Origin: an uncultured bacterium
Lineage (GTDB): Bacteria; Bacteroidota; Bacteroidia; Bacteroidales; Muribaculaceae
Reading direction: 5' to 3'
NCBI GenBank assembly: GCA_905214715.1
Contig: CAJMMT010000021.1
Coordinates: forward strand, 1 to 43,274
Length of the DNA: 43,274 nucleotides
Part shown: in pieces, positions 8,701 through 16,091 of the stretch
Layout: each line of letters opens with the position of its first letter
How positions within the stretch are numbered: position 1 is the first letter of the stretch
Program-made: the position numbers and the translations under genes
The notes under the pieces: generated by a model
Told to the model about the DNA's origin: nothing
Databases searched by the model: none
The model's input: the letters and a program-made list of their open reading frames with translations, nothing else

Positions 8701-9350
8701 GCTACTGGAGCGTCAGGATTGAGCGCTCTGGCACGGAATTCGGCAAGAGCATCCTTGTCTATGAGAGCGGCAAGATCTTCCTGGTCGATAGCCTCGATTT
8801 TCTGTATCTCGTGAGAGGTGCGGAAGCCGTCGAAGAAGTTTACGAAAGGCACGCGGCCTTTTATTGCTGAAAGATGGGCTACTCCGGCCAGGTCCATTAC
8901 TTCCTGAACAGAACCCTCGGCAAGCATCGCGAAACCGGTCTGGCGAGCGGACATAACGTCCTGATGGTCGCCGAAAATCGAGAGCGCGTGAGATGCCAAT
9001 GTACGGGCCGATACATGGAAAACGCAGGGAAGCAGTTCGCCTGCAATCTTGTACATGTTCGGAATCATCAGCAGCAGACCCTGAGACGCGGTGTAAGTAG
9101 TGGTCAGGGCTCCGGCCTGAAGTGAACCGTGAACGGCACCGGCTGCACCGGCCTCAGACTGCATCTCCTGAACCAATACGGTTTCGCCGAAGATGTTCTT
9201 GCGTCCGGCGGCACTCCAGTCGTCGACATACTCTGCCATCGTGGATGATGGTGTGATGGGATAGATGGCCGCAACCTCAGTGAACATGTAGCTCACATGG
9301 GCCGCCGCCTGATTTCCATCGCAGGTAAGGAATACCTTTTCCTTGCTCAT
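5766..9350 (-). CDS. nifJ: Pyruvate:ferredoxin (flavodoxin) oxidoreductase
   Basis: 1194 aa from the chosen start. The reading frame is open to 9410, but MSKEKVFLTCDGNQ at 9350 is the family N-terminus and the extra 20 residues are low-complexity leader. It oxidises pyruvate to acetyl-CoA and CO2 while reducing ferredoxin or flavodoxin, a central step in anaerobes. Visible parts in order: domain I with YPITPSSTMAEY; the gamma-like and CoA-binding domains; two 4Fe-4S motifs, CIQCNKCSYVCP (about residue 690) and CLGCGNCVDVCP (about 743); the proximal-cluster cysteines around CAGCGE (about 816); and the TPP motif GDGASYDIGFGG (about 967) followed by NTGGQSS. Length matches the single-chain homodimeric type. 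It is transcribed alone, with its own promoter and terminator. Confidence 0.96.
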   Translation of the reverse strand: MSKEKVFLTCDGNQAAAHVSYMFTEVAAIYPITPSSTMAEYVDDWSAAGRKNIFGETVLVQEMQSEAGAAGAVHGSLQAGALTTTYTASQGLLLMIPNMYKIAGELLPCVFHVSARTLASHALSIFGDHQDVMSARQTGFAMLAEGSVQEVMDLAGVAHLSAIKGRVPFVNFFDGFRTSHEIQKIEAIDQEDLAALIDKDALAEFRARALNPDAPVARGMAENPDVFFQHREASNNYYTAIPEIVENYMKEITRITGRKYGLFDYYGDPEAENVVIAMGSVTECLRETIDYLRQQGKKVGMVAVHLYRPFSAKHFLAAVPATAKRIAVLDRTKEPGALGEPLYLDVKDCFYGKENAPLIVGGRYGLSSKDTTPAQMLAVYENLELPEPKNGFTVGIVDDVTFLSLPVLPEINLGGKSIFSAKFYGLGADGTVGANKNSVKIIGDNTDKYCQAYFSYDSKKSGGFTCSHLRFGDEPIRSTYLVNTPNFVACHVQAYLHMYDVIRGLLPGGTFLLNTIWEGEELAKNLPNKIKRHLAKNNCTLYYINASKIAQEIGLGNRTNTILQSAFFRITEVIPVDLAVEQMKKFIKKSYGKKGDSVVNMNYAAVDRGNEYHKLEVDPEWANLPDDEKVSYDEPEFISNVVRPINGQDGDLLPVSSFADRADGTWQQGTAKYEKRGVAAFVPEWNPENCIQCNKCSYVCPHAAIRPFILTPEEMAKAPFGEGHTIPAIGKDFAGDRFVQQVDVLDCLGCGNCVDVCPGKKGNKALSMKHIESQLDEDKNWEFCVKEVSSKQEKVDVSLNVKNSQFATPMFEFSGACAGCGETPYIKLITQLFGDRQVIANATGCSSIYSGSVPSTPYCENDKGHGPAWANSLFEDFCEFGLGMEIAYEKMRARVVDLCGKIAECDKCTAEVKAAAKGWLEVREDSKLSRNAGEALVAEAEKCGCDFCKELVALKSYLVKRSQWIIGGDGASYDIGFGGLDHVIASGKNVNILVLDTEVYSNTGGQSSKSTPIGAIAKFAAAGKRIRKKDLGLIATTYGYVYVAQVAMGADNAQTLKALREAEAYDGPSLVIAYSPCINHGLKVGMGHSQEEEKKAVECGYWQLWRYNPDMEAKGENPFSLDSKEPDWSKFADFLRGEVRFASVEKMYPGEAAELFKAAEDNARWRYNNYVRLSNQNWGVDPELTQEEIKLRKE

Positions 9351-9427
9351 AATTAATAATATAAAATTAAACTTTAATCTCTTTTTTACCTCGTGGACGT
9401 GTAAAGACACATACCCGCTTCACTGTT

Positions 9428-9452
9428 CTCTACCTTCCTTCCGGTGGTAGAG
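9428..9452 (-). promoter_or_regulatory. Short stem-loop in the PFOR 5' leader
   Basis: CTCTACC (9428-9434) pairs with GGTAGAG (9446-9452) within the roughly 130-nt leader between the PFOR promoter and start codon. No function is known. Confidence 0.35.
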
Positions 9453-9487
9453 GCCTATGCGATATAAGTATATTACACTATCAAAAC

Positions 9488-9496
9488 GCAAAATTA
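9488..9496 (-). promoter_or_regulatory. PFOR promoter -7 box
   Basis: On the minus strand TAATTTTGC matches TAnnTTTGY exactly and implies a 5' untranslated leader of about 130 nt. Confidence 0.6.
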
Positions 9497-9545
9497 GCTA
9501 TTTTTTTACATTTACCCACTTTTTCTCACTTCATTTTTTGTGGTA

Positions 9546-9567
9546 TCATACCCGAAAACGGGTATGA
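9546..9567 (-). terminator. Perfect 9-bp stem-loop after bioD (possible terminator)
   Basis: TCATACCCG (9546-9554) pairs with CGGGTATGA (9559-9567) around a 4-nt loop, 30 nt past the bioD stop. On the minus strand no T-run follows, so it is either a weak terminator or an operator-like palindrome upstream of the PFOR promoter. Confidence 0.4.
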
Positions 9568-9597
9568 CGGAGGTTGATTCTTATAGGTAATGTTTCT

Positions 9598-10227
9598 TCA
9601 GTCCATTATCAGAAACTCCGCGTCCGGGAACCGTGTCTCCACATGGCGACGCAGGTAGTCGCGTGTGTCGGCGGCTATGCGTGCGTCTTGGTCGAACCAA
9701 GGGTTGTAGATTACAGTTTCCAGTTTCAGCCCATACCCTTTTATTGCGTAGAGCGATGTGAGAGTGTCTGATACCGATCCGAGTTTGCCGTTGGTCACCA
9801 GCGCTACCGGTAGCTTGCGGTCGCGTATGTAGTCTATGGTAAGGTAATCACCTTCCAGCGGCACCATTATTCCTCCCGCGCCTTCAACAAGAACGCGGTC
9901 GTATTTTTTTGCCAGCAGCTCCGTTGAGCGGTCGGCAAGGGTGAGGTCGAGTTTTCGGCCGTCGATGCGCGATGCGAGGTCGGGCGAGGCGGGATAAGTG
10001 AAGATTATCGGCGATGTGGTCAGATCAACGTCTTCCGGCAGCGAATCTATCCCCATCAGCCGACGATGCACCTCTATGTCTTCGGAACGGCCCACGTTGC
10101 CGGTCTGAATAAATTTCTGGGTGGCGACTTTCATTCCTTTATCCATCATGCGGCGTGCCAGCCATCCGGTGGCGTAGCTCTTGCCGACATCCGTACCTAT
10201 CCCCGTTATAAACAAAATTTTTCCCAT
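9598..10227 (-). CDS. bioD: Dethiobiotin synthetase
   Basis: 209 aa, the normal length for BioD. It carries out the ATP-dependent carboxylation of 7,8-diaminopelargonate to dethiobiotin. The P-loop is GTDVGKS (residues 11-17), followed by the lysine-containing QKFIQTG segment that contacts the substrate, and the VEGAGGIMVPL motif typical of the family. The gene is alone here; no other biotin genes are in the window. Its start codon lies 2 nt from a perfect palindrome (10230-10249), which could control transcription or translation. The preceding glyA gene ends 75 nt upstream and has its own hairpin. Confidence 0.93.
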   Translation of the reverse strand: MGKILFITGIGTDVGKSYATGWLARRMMDKGMKVATQKFIQTGNVGRSEDIEVHRRLMGIDSLPEDVDLTTSPIIFTYPASPDLASRIDGRKLDLTLADRSTELLAKKYDRVLVEGAGGIMVPLEGDYLTIDYIRDRKLPVALVTNGKLGSVSDTLTSLYAIKGYGLKLETVIYNPWFDQDARIAADTRDYLRRHVETRFPDAEFLIMD

Positions 10228-10229
10228 AT

Positions 10230-10249
10230 TTGTTTGCTATTGCAAACAA
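10230..10249 (-). promoter_or_regulatory. Palindrome immediately before the bioD start codon
   Basis: TTGTTTGC (10230-10237) and GCAAACAA (10242-10249) are exact reverse complements separated by 4 nt. It occupies the place of a ribosome binding site or operator. It is somewhat reminiscent of BirA operators (TTGTAAACC-type arms) but has a much shorter spacer. Confidence 0.5.
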
Positions 10250-10283
10250 GACCGGAGAAAGATTGATACTTCCTCCGGTCTTG
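10247..10283 (-). terminator. Stem-loop after glyA
   Basis: An 11-bp perfect stem, CAAGACCGGAG (10247-10257) with CTCCGGTCTTG (10273-10283), lies 19 nt past the glyA stop. The T-run on the minus strand is weak. It overlaps the bioD palindrome by 3 nt. Confidence 0.65.
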
Positions 10284-10302
10284 TTATGATTCTTGGATTT
10301 TA

Positions 10303-11583
10303 TTACCAGGCGAACATCGGGTATTCGTTCATCATCTCGTTTACTTCGCGACGAACCTGTGCTATGTTCTCCTCATTGTCGGCGTCGCTGAGTACGCGGT
10401 CAATCAGGTCGGCTATGGTCTCCATCAGATCTTCTTTGGCTCCGCGAGTGGTTATGGCGGCGGTGCCGAAGCGCAGACCGGAGGTCAGGAAAGGCGAGCG
10501 GGTATCGTAGGGCACCATATTCTTGTTGGCGGTGATATCGGCCTCGACCAATACGCGTTCAGCCTTCTTGCCCGACATCTCGGGGAACTTGGTGCGGAGG
10601 TCTACCAGCATGCAGTGGTTGTCGGTGCCGTCGGAGATAATCTTGTAACCTCTCTTTATGAGGGCCTCGGCAAGTGCGGTAGCGTTTTTCTTGACCTGCA
10701 TTGCATATTCCTTCCATTCGGGCTGCAGGGCTTCGCCGAAAGCCACGGCCTTGGCGGCTATTACGTGTTCGAGCGGGCCACCCTGAACTCCGGGGAATAC
10801 TGCGGAGTCGAGCAGTGCCGACATCATCTTGATCTCCCCTTTCGGAGTTTTCTTGCCCCAGGGGTTGGGGAAGTCCTTGCCCATCAGGATCAGACCGCCG
10901 CGGGGACCGCGAAGGGTCTTGTGGGTCGTGGTGGTTACGATGTGGGCGTGTTTCACCGGGTTTTCGAGAAGTCCGGCGGCTATGAGGCCGGCGGGGTGGG
11001 CCATGTCAACCATGAAGATGGCGCCGATTTCATCGGCCAGTTTGCGTATGCGTGCATAGTCCCATTCGCGGCTGTAGGCCGATGCTCCGGCTATTATGAG
11101 TTTCGGACGCTCGGCACGTGCCTTCTCTTCCATCTCCTCGTAGTTCACGCGGCCGTCCTCTACATTTACAGTGTAGGATATGGGGTTGAACATCAGACCC
11201 GAGAAGTTGACCGGAGAACCGTGGGAAAGATGGCCGCCGTGCGAAAGGTCCATGCCCATGAATTTGTCGCCGGCCTGCAGACATGCCATGAACACGGCCA
11301 TGTTGGCCTGTGCTCCCGAGTGGGGCTGTACGTTGGCCCACTCGGCTCCGAACAGCTTCTTGGCACGTTCGATAGCGATATTCTCGGCCTTGTCGACTTC
11401 CTGACAACCGCCGTAGTAACGTTTCGCGGGATATCCCTCGGCATATTTGTTGGTAAGGCAGGAGCCCATGGCGCGCATTACCTCGTCGCTGACAAAGTTC
11501 TCACTGGCAATCAGCTCTATGCCGCGGCGCTGACGAAGGTGCTCGCGGTCTATGATTTCAAAAATTTCGTTGTCTCTTTTCAT
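10303..11583 (-). CDS. glyA: Serine hydroxymethyltransferase
   Basis: 426 aa, full length. It converts serine and tetrahydrofolate to glycine and 5,10-methylene-THF, using PLP. The PLP lysine is K222 in TTTHKTLRGPRGG. The N-terminal ELIASENF motif and the YAEGYPAKRYYGG block are intact. It sits after guaA at the end of the purine run. Glycine feeds the PurD reaction and methylene-THF feeds FolD. It has its own -7 box, so it may be transcribed independently of the purine genes. Confidence 0.97.
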   Translation of the reverse strand: MKRDNEIFEIIDREHLRQRRGIELIASENFVSDEVMRAMGSCLTNKYAEGYPAKRYYGGCQEVDKAENIAIERAKKLFGAEWANVQPHSGAQANMAVFMACLQAGDKFMGMDLSHGGHLSHGSPVNFSGLMFNPISYTVNVEDGRVNYEEMEEKARAERPKLIIAGASAYSREWDYARIRKLADEIGAIFMVDMAHPAGLIAAGLLENPVKHAHIVTTTTHKTLRGPRGGLILMGKDFPNPWGKKTPKGEIKMMSALLDSAVFPGVQGGPLEHVIAAKAVAFGEALQPEWKEYAMQVKKNATALAEALIKRGYKIISDGTDNHCMLVDLRTKFPEMSGKKAERVLVEADITANKNMVPYDTRSPFLTSGLRFGTAAITTRGAKEDLMETIADLIDRVLSDADNEENIAQVRREVNEMMNEYPMFAW

Positions 11584-11654
11584 TTCGTGTTCTTGATATC
11601 AGGGTATTATAATACTTGAAATAAGGTGGAACAGGCAGATAGCCATATTCCGCC

Positions 11655-11663
11655 ACAAATATA
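11655..11663 (-). promoter_or_regulatory. glyA promoter -7 box
   Basis: On the minus strand TATATTTGT matches TAnnTTTGY exactly, 71 nt before the glyA start. No -33 TTTG at the standard spacing. Confidence 0.55.
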
Positions 11664-11666
11664 CAA

Positions 11667-11713
11667 ATAATGTTGAATTTTAACGCTATTCCGCATATAA
11701 AATTCAACATTAT
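11667..11713 (-). terminator. 16-bp AT-rich perfect inverted repeat between guaA and glyA
   Basis: ATAATGTTGAATTTTA (11667-11682) pairs perfectly with TAAAATTCAACATTAT (11698-11713). On the minus strand it lies just after the guaA stop and is followed by a U-rich stretch, so it can act as the guaA terminator. It also covers the region just upstream of the glyA -7 box and could be an operator instead. Confidence 0.55.
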
Positions 11714-11725
11714 CGGTTTTACGGT

Positions 11726-13252
11726 TTATTCCCACTCGATGGTTGCCGGCGGTTTCGACGAGATGTCGTAGACTACTCTGTTTATTCCTTTTACCTTGTT
11801 GATTATCTCGTTCGATACGTTGGCCAGGAGTTCGTAGGGAAGGTGAACCCAATCAGCGGTCATGCCGTCGGTGGATATCACGGCTCTCAGAGCCGCCGTG
11901 CGCTCGTAGGTGCGCTCGTCGCCCATAACGCCTACGCTCTGAACAGGCAGCAGCATAACACCTGCCTGCCATACCTTGTCGTACCAACCTTCGCGGCGCA
12001 AAGTGGAGATGAAGATATCGTCGGCCTCCTGAAGTATGCGCACTTTCTCGGCAGTTATGTCGCCGAGTATGCGTATTCCGAGTCCCGGTCCGGGGAAGGG
12101 ATGGCGGCTTATGAGACGCTCATCCATGCCTAAGGCGCGACCTACGCGGCGAACCTCATCTTTGAAAAGCAGACGTAACGGCTCTACAATCTTCAGGTTC
12201 ATCTCTTTCGGCAGTCCGCCCACATTGTGGTGGCTCTTGATGGTGGCCGAGGGACCGTTGACCGACACCGACTCGATCACATCAGGGTAGATAGTGCCCT
12301 GGGCCAGCCAGCGGGCGTTCTCCACTTTCTTGGCCTCCGCGTTGAAGACCTCCACGAAATCCTTGCCTATTATCTTGCGCTTGCGTTCCGGGTCGGTTAC
12401 GCCCTCTAAGTCGCGGTAAAAGAGCTGTGAGGCATCAACACCTTTCACGTTCAGACCGAGATGACAGTATGATTCCAGCACATCCTCAAACTCGTTTTTG
12501 CGCAACAGACCGTTGTTGACGAATATGCAGTGCAGGTTCGGTCCGATGGCCTTGTGGAGAAGCACGGCGGCCACCGACGAGTCGACACCCCCTGATAGTC
12601 CGAGTATCACACGGTCGTCGCCAAGTTTATTCTTGAGTTCGGCAACGGTTGTCTCGATGAACGATGCGGGACTCCAGTCGCCCGAGCATCCGCATATGCC
12701 GTAAACGAAGTTGGATATCAGTTTAGGTCCGTCGGTAGAGTGGAACACCTCGGGATGGAACTGAATGCCCCATGTCTGTTCTCCCTCTATATGATAGGCG
12801 GCATACTTCACATTCTCGGTAGAGCCGATCACCTTGTATGTTTCCGGCACGCTGGTGATGGTGTCGCCGTGCGACATCCATACCTGGGTGGGCGAGGGGA
12901 GACCTTTCATCAGCGGGTCTTCGCCATCTTTCACTGTGAGCATGGCGCGTCCATATTCCCGCGAGGGGGCACCCTCCACGCAACCGCCATATTCGTTGGC
13001 GAGCAACTGCGCTCCGTAACATACGCCCAAAAGAGGGAGATGACCCTTTATGGACGATATATCCGGCTTCGGAGCCTGCGGATCACGCACCGAGTAGGGG
13101 GAGCCGGAGAGAATGACACCTTTAACATCTCCATCGGGCTGAGGAAAATGATGGAAGGGGTGTATCTCGCAATACACATTGCACTCGCGTATGCGGCGCG
13201 CTATGAGCTGTGTGTACTGGCTTCCAAAGTCTATAATAAGTATTTTCTCCAT
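11726..13252 (-). CDS. guaA: GMP synthase (glutamine-hydrolysing)
   Basis: 508 aa. It aminates XMP to GMP with glutamine and ATP. The N-terminal class I amidotransferase has nucleophile C78 in GVCYGAQ and His/Glu in FHPEVF (H166, E168). The ATP-pyrophosphatase domain has the P-loop LSGGVDS (219-225). The C-terminal dimerisation domain ends in the usual PPATIEWE. Its start lies 3 nt after the guaB stop, so the two are certainly co-transcribed. Confidence 0.97.
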   Translation of the reverse strand: MEKILIIDFGSQYTQLIARRIRECNVYCEIHPFHHFPQPDGDVKGVILSGSPYSVRDPQAPKPDISSIKGHLPLLGVCYGAQLLANEYGGCVEGAPSREYGRAMLTVKDGEDPLMKGLPSPTQVWMSHGDTITSVPETYKVIGSTENVKYAAYHIEGEQTWGIQFHPEVFHSTDGPKLISNFVYGICGCSGDWSPASFIETTVAELKNKLGDDRVILGLSGGVDSSVAAVLLHKAIGPNLHCIFVNNGLLRKNEFEDVLESYCHLGLNVKGVDASQLFYRDLEGVTDPERKRKIIGKDFVEVFNAEAKKVENARWLAQGTIYPDVIESVSVNGPSATIKSHHNVGGLPKEMNLKIVEPLRLLFKDEVRRVGRALGMDERLISRHPFPGPGLGIRILGDITAEKVRILQEADDIFISTLRREGWYDKVWQAGVMLLPVQSVGVMGDERTYERTAALRAVISTDGMTADWVHLPYELLANVSNEIINKVKGINRVVYDISSKPPATIEWE

Positions 13253-13255
13253 ATT

Positions 13256-14731
13256 TTATGAGTTCCCGCGTGTGTAGTTGGGGGCTTCTTTGGTTATGGT
13301 AACGTCGTGAGGATGGTTCTCGGCGACAGCGGCTGCAGTGATTTTCACGAATTTTGCATCGTGCAGAGCCTCTATATCCTTCGCTCCGCAATAGCCCATG
13401 CCGGAGCGCAGGCCGCCTATGAGCTGGTAGACGGTCTCGGCCAGGGTGCCTTTGTAAGGAACGCGGGCCACGATGCCTTCGGGTACGAACTTGGAGCTGT
13501 CGGTTTTCTCCGACTGGAAATAACGGTCTTTCGAACCGGCCTGCATGGCTTCTATCGAACCCATGCCACGGTATGATTTGAATTTACGGCCGTTGTAGAT
13601 TATGGTCTCGCCGGGAGATTCCTCCACACCTGCCAGCATCGAACCCATCATCACCGAATCGCCGCCGGCCGCGAGGGCTTTCACTATGTCGCCCGAATAG
13701 CGCAGGCCGCCGTCCGCTATAACCGGCACGCCGTAGCTGTGGGCCACCTTGGCTGCGTTGAAGATAGCCGAGAGCTGCGGCACTCCCACTCCGGCCACGA
13801 TACGGGTGGTGCATATGGAGCCGGGACCGATGCCTACCTTTATGCCGTCGGCTCCGGCCTTCACCAGGAACTCGGCCGCTTCGGCGGTGGCTATGTTACC
13901 CACAAGTACGTCGATCTGCGGGAAGGCTTCCTTGACGCTCCTGAGGGTGTTTACCACATTGGCCGAATGTCCGTGGGCCGTGTCGATCACTACTGCGTCC
14001 ACACCTGCCTCGGCCAAAGCCTTGACCCGGTCGAGGGTATCGGAGGTTACACCTACGCCGGCGGCCACGCGCAGTCGTCCTTTGGCATCCTTGCAGGCCA
14101 TGGGATAGTCCTGTATCTTGGTGATGTCGCGGTAGGTTATAAGCCCTATGAGTTTTCCTTTCTCGTCTACCACCGGTAGCTTCTCTATCTTATGGCGCAG
14201 AAGAATCTCGGAAGCCTCGGCGAGATCGGGGTTGGTGGTGGTCACGAGGTTCTCGCAGGTCATAACCTCCGAAATGCGGATACCCATATCCTTCTGGAAG
14301 CGGAGGTCGCGGTTGGTCACTATGCCTACGAGCATACCCTCGCCGTCTACCACCGGTATGCCGCCGATCTTGTTCTCGTGCATCAGGGCCAGCGCGTCGC
14401 CGACGTTGGCATCGGGGGTGATGGTTACCGGATCGTAGATCATGCCGCTTTCGGCGCGTTTTACCCTGCGCACCATGGCAGCCTGGGCCTCGATAGGCAT
14501 GTTCTTGTGTATCACGCCTATGCCTCCCTGACGGGCGATGGCTATGGCCATTTCATATTCCGTTACGGTATCCATGGCCGCCGACACTACCGGTATGTTC
14601 AGGTCTATGTTGCGCGAGAATCGCGTGTGCAGCTTCACCATGTTGGGGGTTACGTCCGAGAATGCCGGTATCAGCAGCACGTCGTCGAAAGTAAGACCTT
14701 CCTGGGTTATTTTTTCATCCTGAAAAGACAT
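13256..14731 (-). CDS. guaB: Inosine-5'-monophosphate dehydrogenase
   Basis: 491 aa. It oxidises IMP to XMP with NAD, the committed step to GMP. The TIM barrel is interrupted by a pair of CBS domains (about 95-205), the usual sites for purine-nucleotide allostery. The catalytic loop is GPGSICTTR with C307. The mobile flap region (RGMGSIEAM and the GIVARVPYKG segment) is intact. It is 20 nt downstream of purA and 3 nt upstream of guaA, which places the AMP and GMP branches together. Confidence 0.97.
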   Translation of the reverse strand: MSFQDEKITQEGLTFDDVLLIPAFSDVTPNMVKLHTRFSRNIDLNIPVVSAAMDTVTEYEMAIAIARQGGIGVIHKNMPIEAQAAMVRRVKRAESGMIYDPVTITPDANVGDALALMHENKIGGIPVVDGEGMLVGIVTNRDLRFQKDMGIRISEVMTCENLVTTTNPDLAEASEILLRHKIEKLPVVDEKGKLIGLITYRDITKIQDYPMACKDAKGRLRVAAGVGVTSDTLDRVKALAEAGVDAVVIDTAHGHSANVVNTLRSVKEAFPQIDVLVGNIATAEAAEFLVKAGADGIKVGIGPGSICTTRIVAGVGVPQLSAIFNAAKVAHSYGVPVIADGGLRYSGDIVKALAAGGDSVMMGSMLAGVEESPGETIIYNGRKFKSYRGMGSIEAMQAGSKDRYFQSEKTDSSKFVPEGIVARVPYKGTLAETVYQLIGGLRSGMGYCGAKDIEALHDAKFVKITAAAVAENHPHDVTITKEAPNYTRGNS

Positions 14732-14751
14732 ATATTGTTTAATTTAATTCA

Positions 14752-16044
14752 TTAGAAATTACGGAGTTTCGCGGAGCGGACTATGGTCTGCTCGCGGTCG
14801 GGACCTACCGAGATTATACTTACGGGGGTACCGGTAAGTTCCTCGATTTTTGCGATGTAGGCCTTGGCGTTTTCAGGCAGTTCCTCGTAGTCTTTACATC
14901 CGGTTATATCCTCTTTCCATCCCGGCATCTCGATGAATACCGGCTCTACGCGTGAGAGTTTCGAGATGGTGGAAGGGGGATTGGCTATCAGTTCGCCGTC
15001 AAGACGATATCCTATGCAGATGTTTATCTTGTCGAGACCGGAAAGGACATCGAACAGCATCAGGGCCCAGTCGGTGATTCCGGCCAGACGCGATGTGTAG
15101 CGTGCCACAACAGCGTCGAACCATCCCACACGGCGGGGACGGCCGGTTACGGTGCCATATTCATGGCCGCGCTCGCGAATCTCGTGGGCGCGTTCGTCGT
15201 GGAGTTCGGTGGGGAATGGTCCCTCGCCCACGCGGGTGCAGTAAGCCTTGGCCACTCCTACCACTGTGTCTATCCATTTCGGGGCTATGCCGGCCCCTAC
15301 CGGTACTGACGAGGCTGATGGTGTTGATGAGGTTACGAAAGGATATGTGCCGTGATCTATGCAGAGCATCATCCCCTGCGCGCCTTCGAACAGCACTTTC
15401 TTGTCGCTTTCAAGCGCTTCGTTGATAAGCAGCGATGTGTCGGTGATCATCGGGCCGAGCACACGGGCATATTCCATGAAGCGGTCGTATACCGGCTGGA
15501 ATTCGTAGGTCTCGAGACCGTAAGATGAGAGTTCGCGGTTCTTTATCTCTATTGCCTGACGCAGACGTTCGGCGAAGTATTCCGGTTCCAGCAGGTCTCC
15601 CATGCGGAGTCCGCAACGGGAATACTTGTCGGAATAAGCGGGCCCTATTCCCTTTTTCGTGGTGCCGATCTTGGTTTCCCCCTTGAGCGATTCGAAGGCT
15701 CCGTCAAGTTGGGAATGCCAGGGCATCACCATGGCCGCGCGGTCTGAGATGCGCAGCTGATAGTCGGTTATTCCCTGGTCGTGCAGACGCTGAAGTTCGG
15801 CAAGCACCGATTCCGGATTCACCACCATGCCGTTCCCCATAACGTTCATGGTATTGGGGTTGAAGATTCCAGAAGGGATGCTCTGAAGAGCATATTTATG
15901 GCCGCCGAACATTACGGTATGGCCGGCATTGTTGCCTCCCTGATAGCGTACTACCATGTCGGCGCGGCATGCGAACCAGTCGGTTATTTTCCCCTTTCCC
16001 TCGTCTCCCCACTGGGAGCCGGTTACAACTATTCTTTCAGACAT
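14752..16044 (-). CDS. purA: Adenylosuccinate synthetase
   Basis: 430 aa, full length. It joins IMP and aspartate using GTP to give adenylosuccinate, the first step to AMP. The GTP-binding loop is GDEGKGK (13-19), and the GNNAGHT motif follows near residue 37. The family signature around GTTKKGIGPAYSDK is present. It is encoded 47 nt after purB, which completes the AMP branch. Confidence 0.97.
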   Translation of the reverse strand: MSERIVVTGSQWGDEGKGKITDWFACRADMVVRYQGGNNAGHTVMFGGHKYALQSIPSGIFNPNTMNVMGNGMVVNPESVLAELQRLHDQGITDYQLRISDRAAMVMPWHSQLDGAFESLKGETKIGTTKKGIGPAYSDKYSRCGLRMGDLLEPEYFAERLRQAIEIKNRELSSYGLETYEFQPVYDRFMEYARVLGPMITDTSLLINEALESDKKVLFEGAQGMMLCIDHGTYPFVTSSTPSASSVPVGAGIAPKWIDTVVGVAKAYCTRVGEGPFPTELHDERAHEIRERGHEYGTVTGRPRRVGWFDAVVARYTSRLAGITDWALMLFDVLSGLDKINICIGYRLDGELIANPPSTISKLSRVEPVFIEMPGWKEDITGCKDYEELPENAKAYIAKIEELTGTPVSIISVGPDREQTIVRSAKLRNF

Positions 16045-16091
16045 GATTAGTGGAGTCTGTTATGGATTTATCTGATTCTGTCGGAGAAGAA

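Noticed and set aside
5754..9125. Long plus-strand open frames over the PFOR gene (for example 5754-6797, 6858-7481, 7512-7970)
   Set aside because: They are antisense shadows of a complete, motif-rich PFOR; their products have no recognisable motifs and no promoter.
9351..9410. N-terminal extension of PFOR to 9410
   Set aside because: The extra 20 residues are not family-like, and the MSKEKVFLTCDGNQ start is the usual one.
10615..11619. Plus-strand 334-aa open frame over glyA
   Set aside because: Antisense to a complete SHMT.
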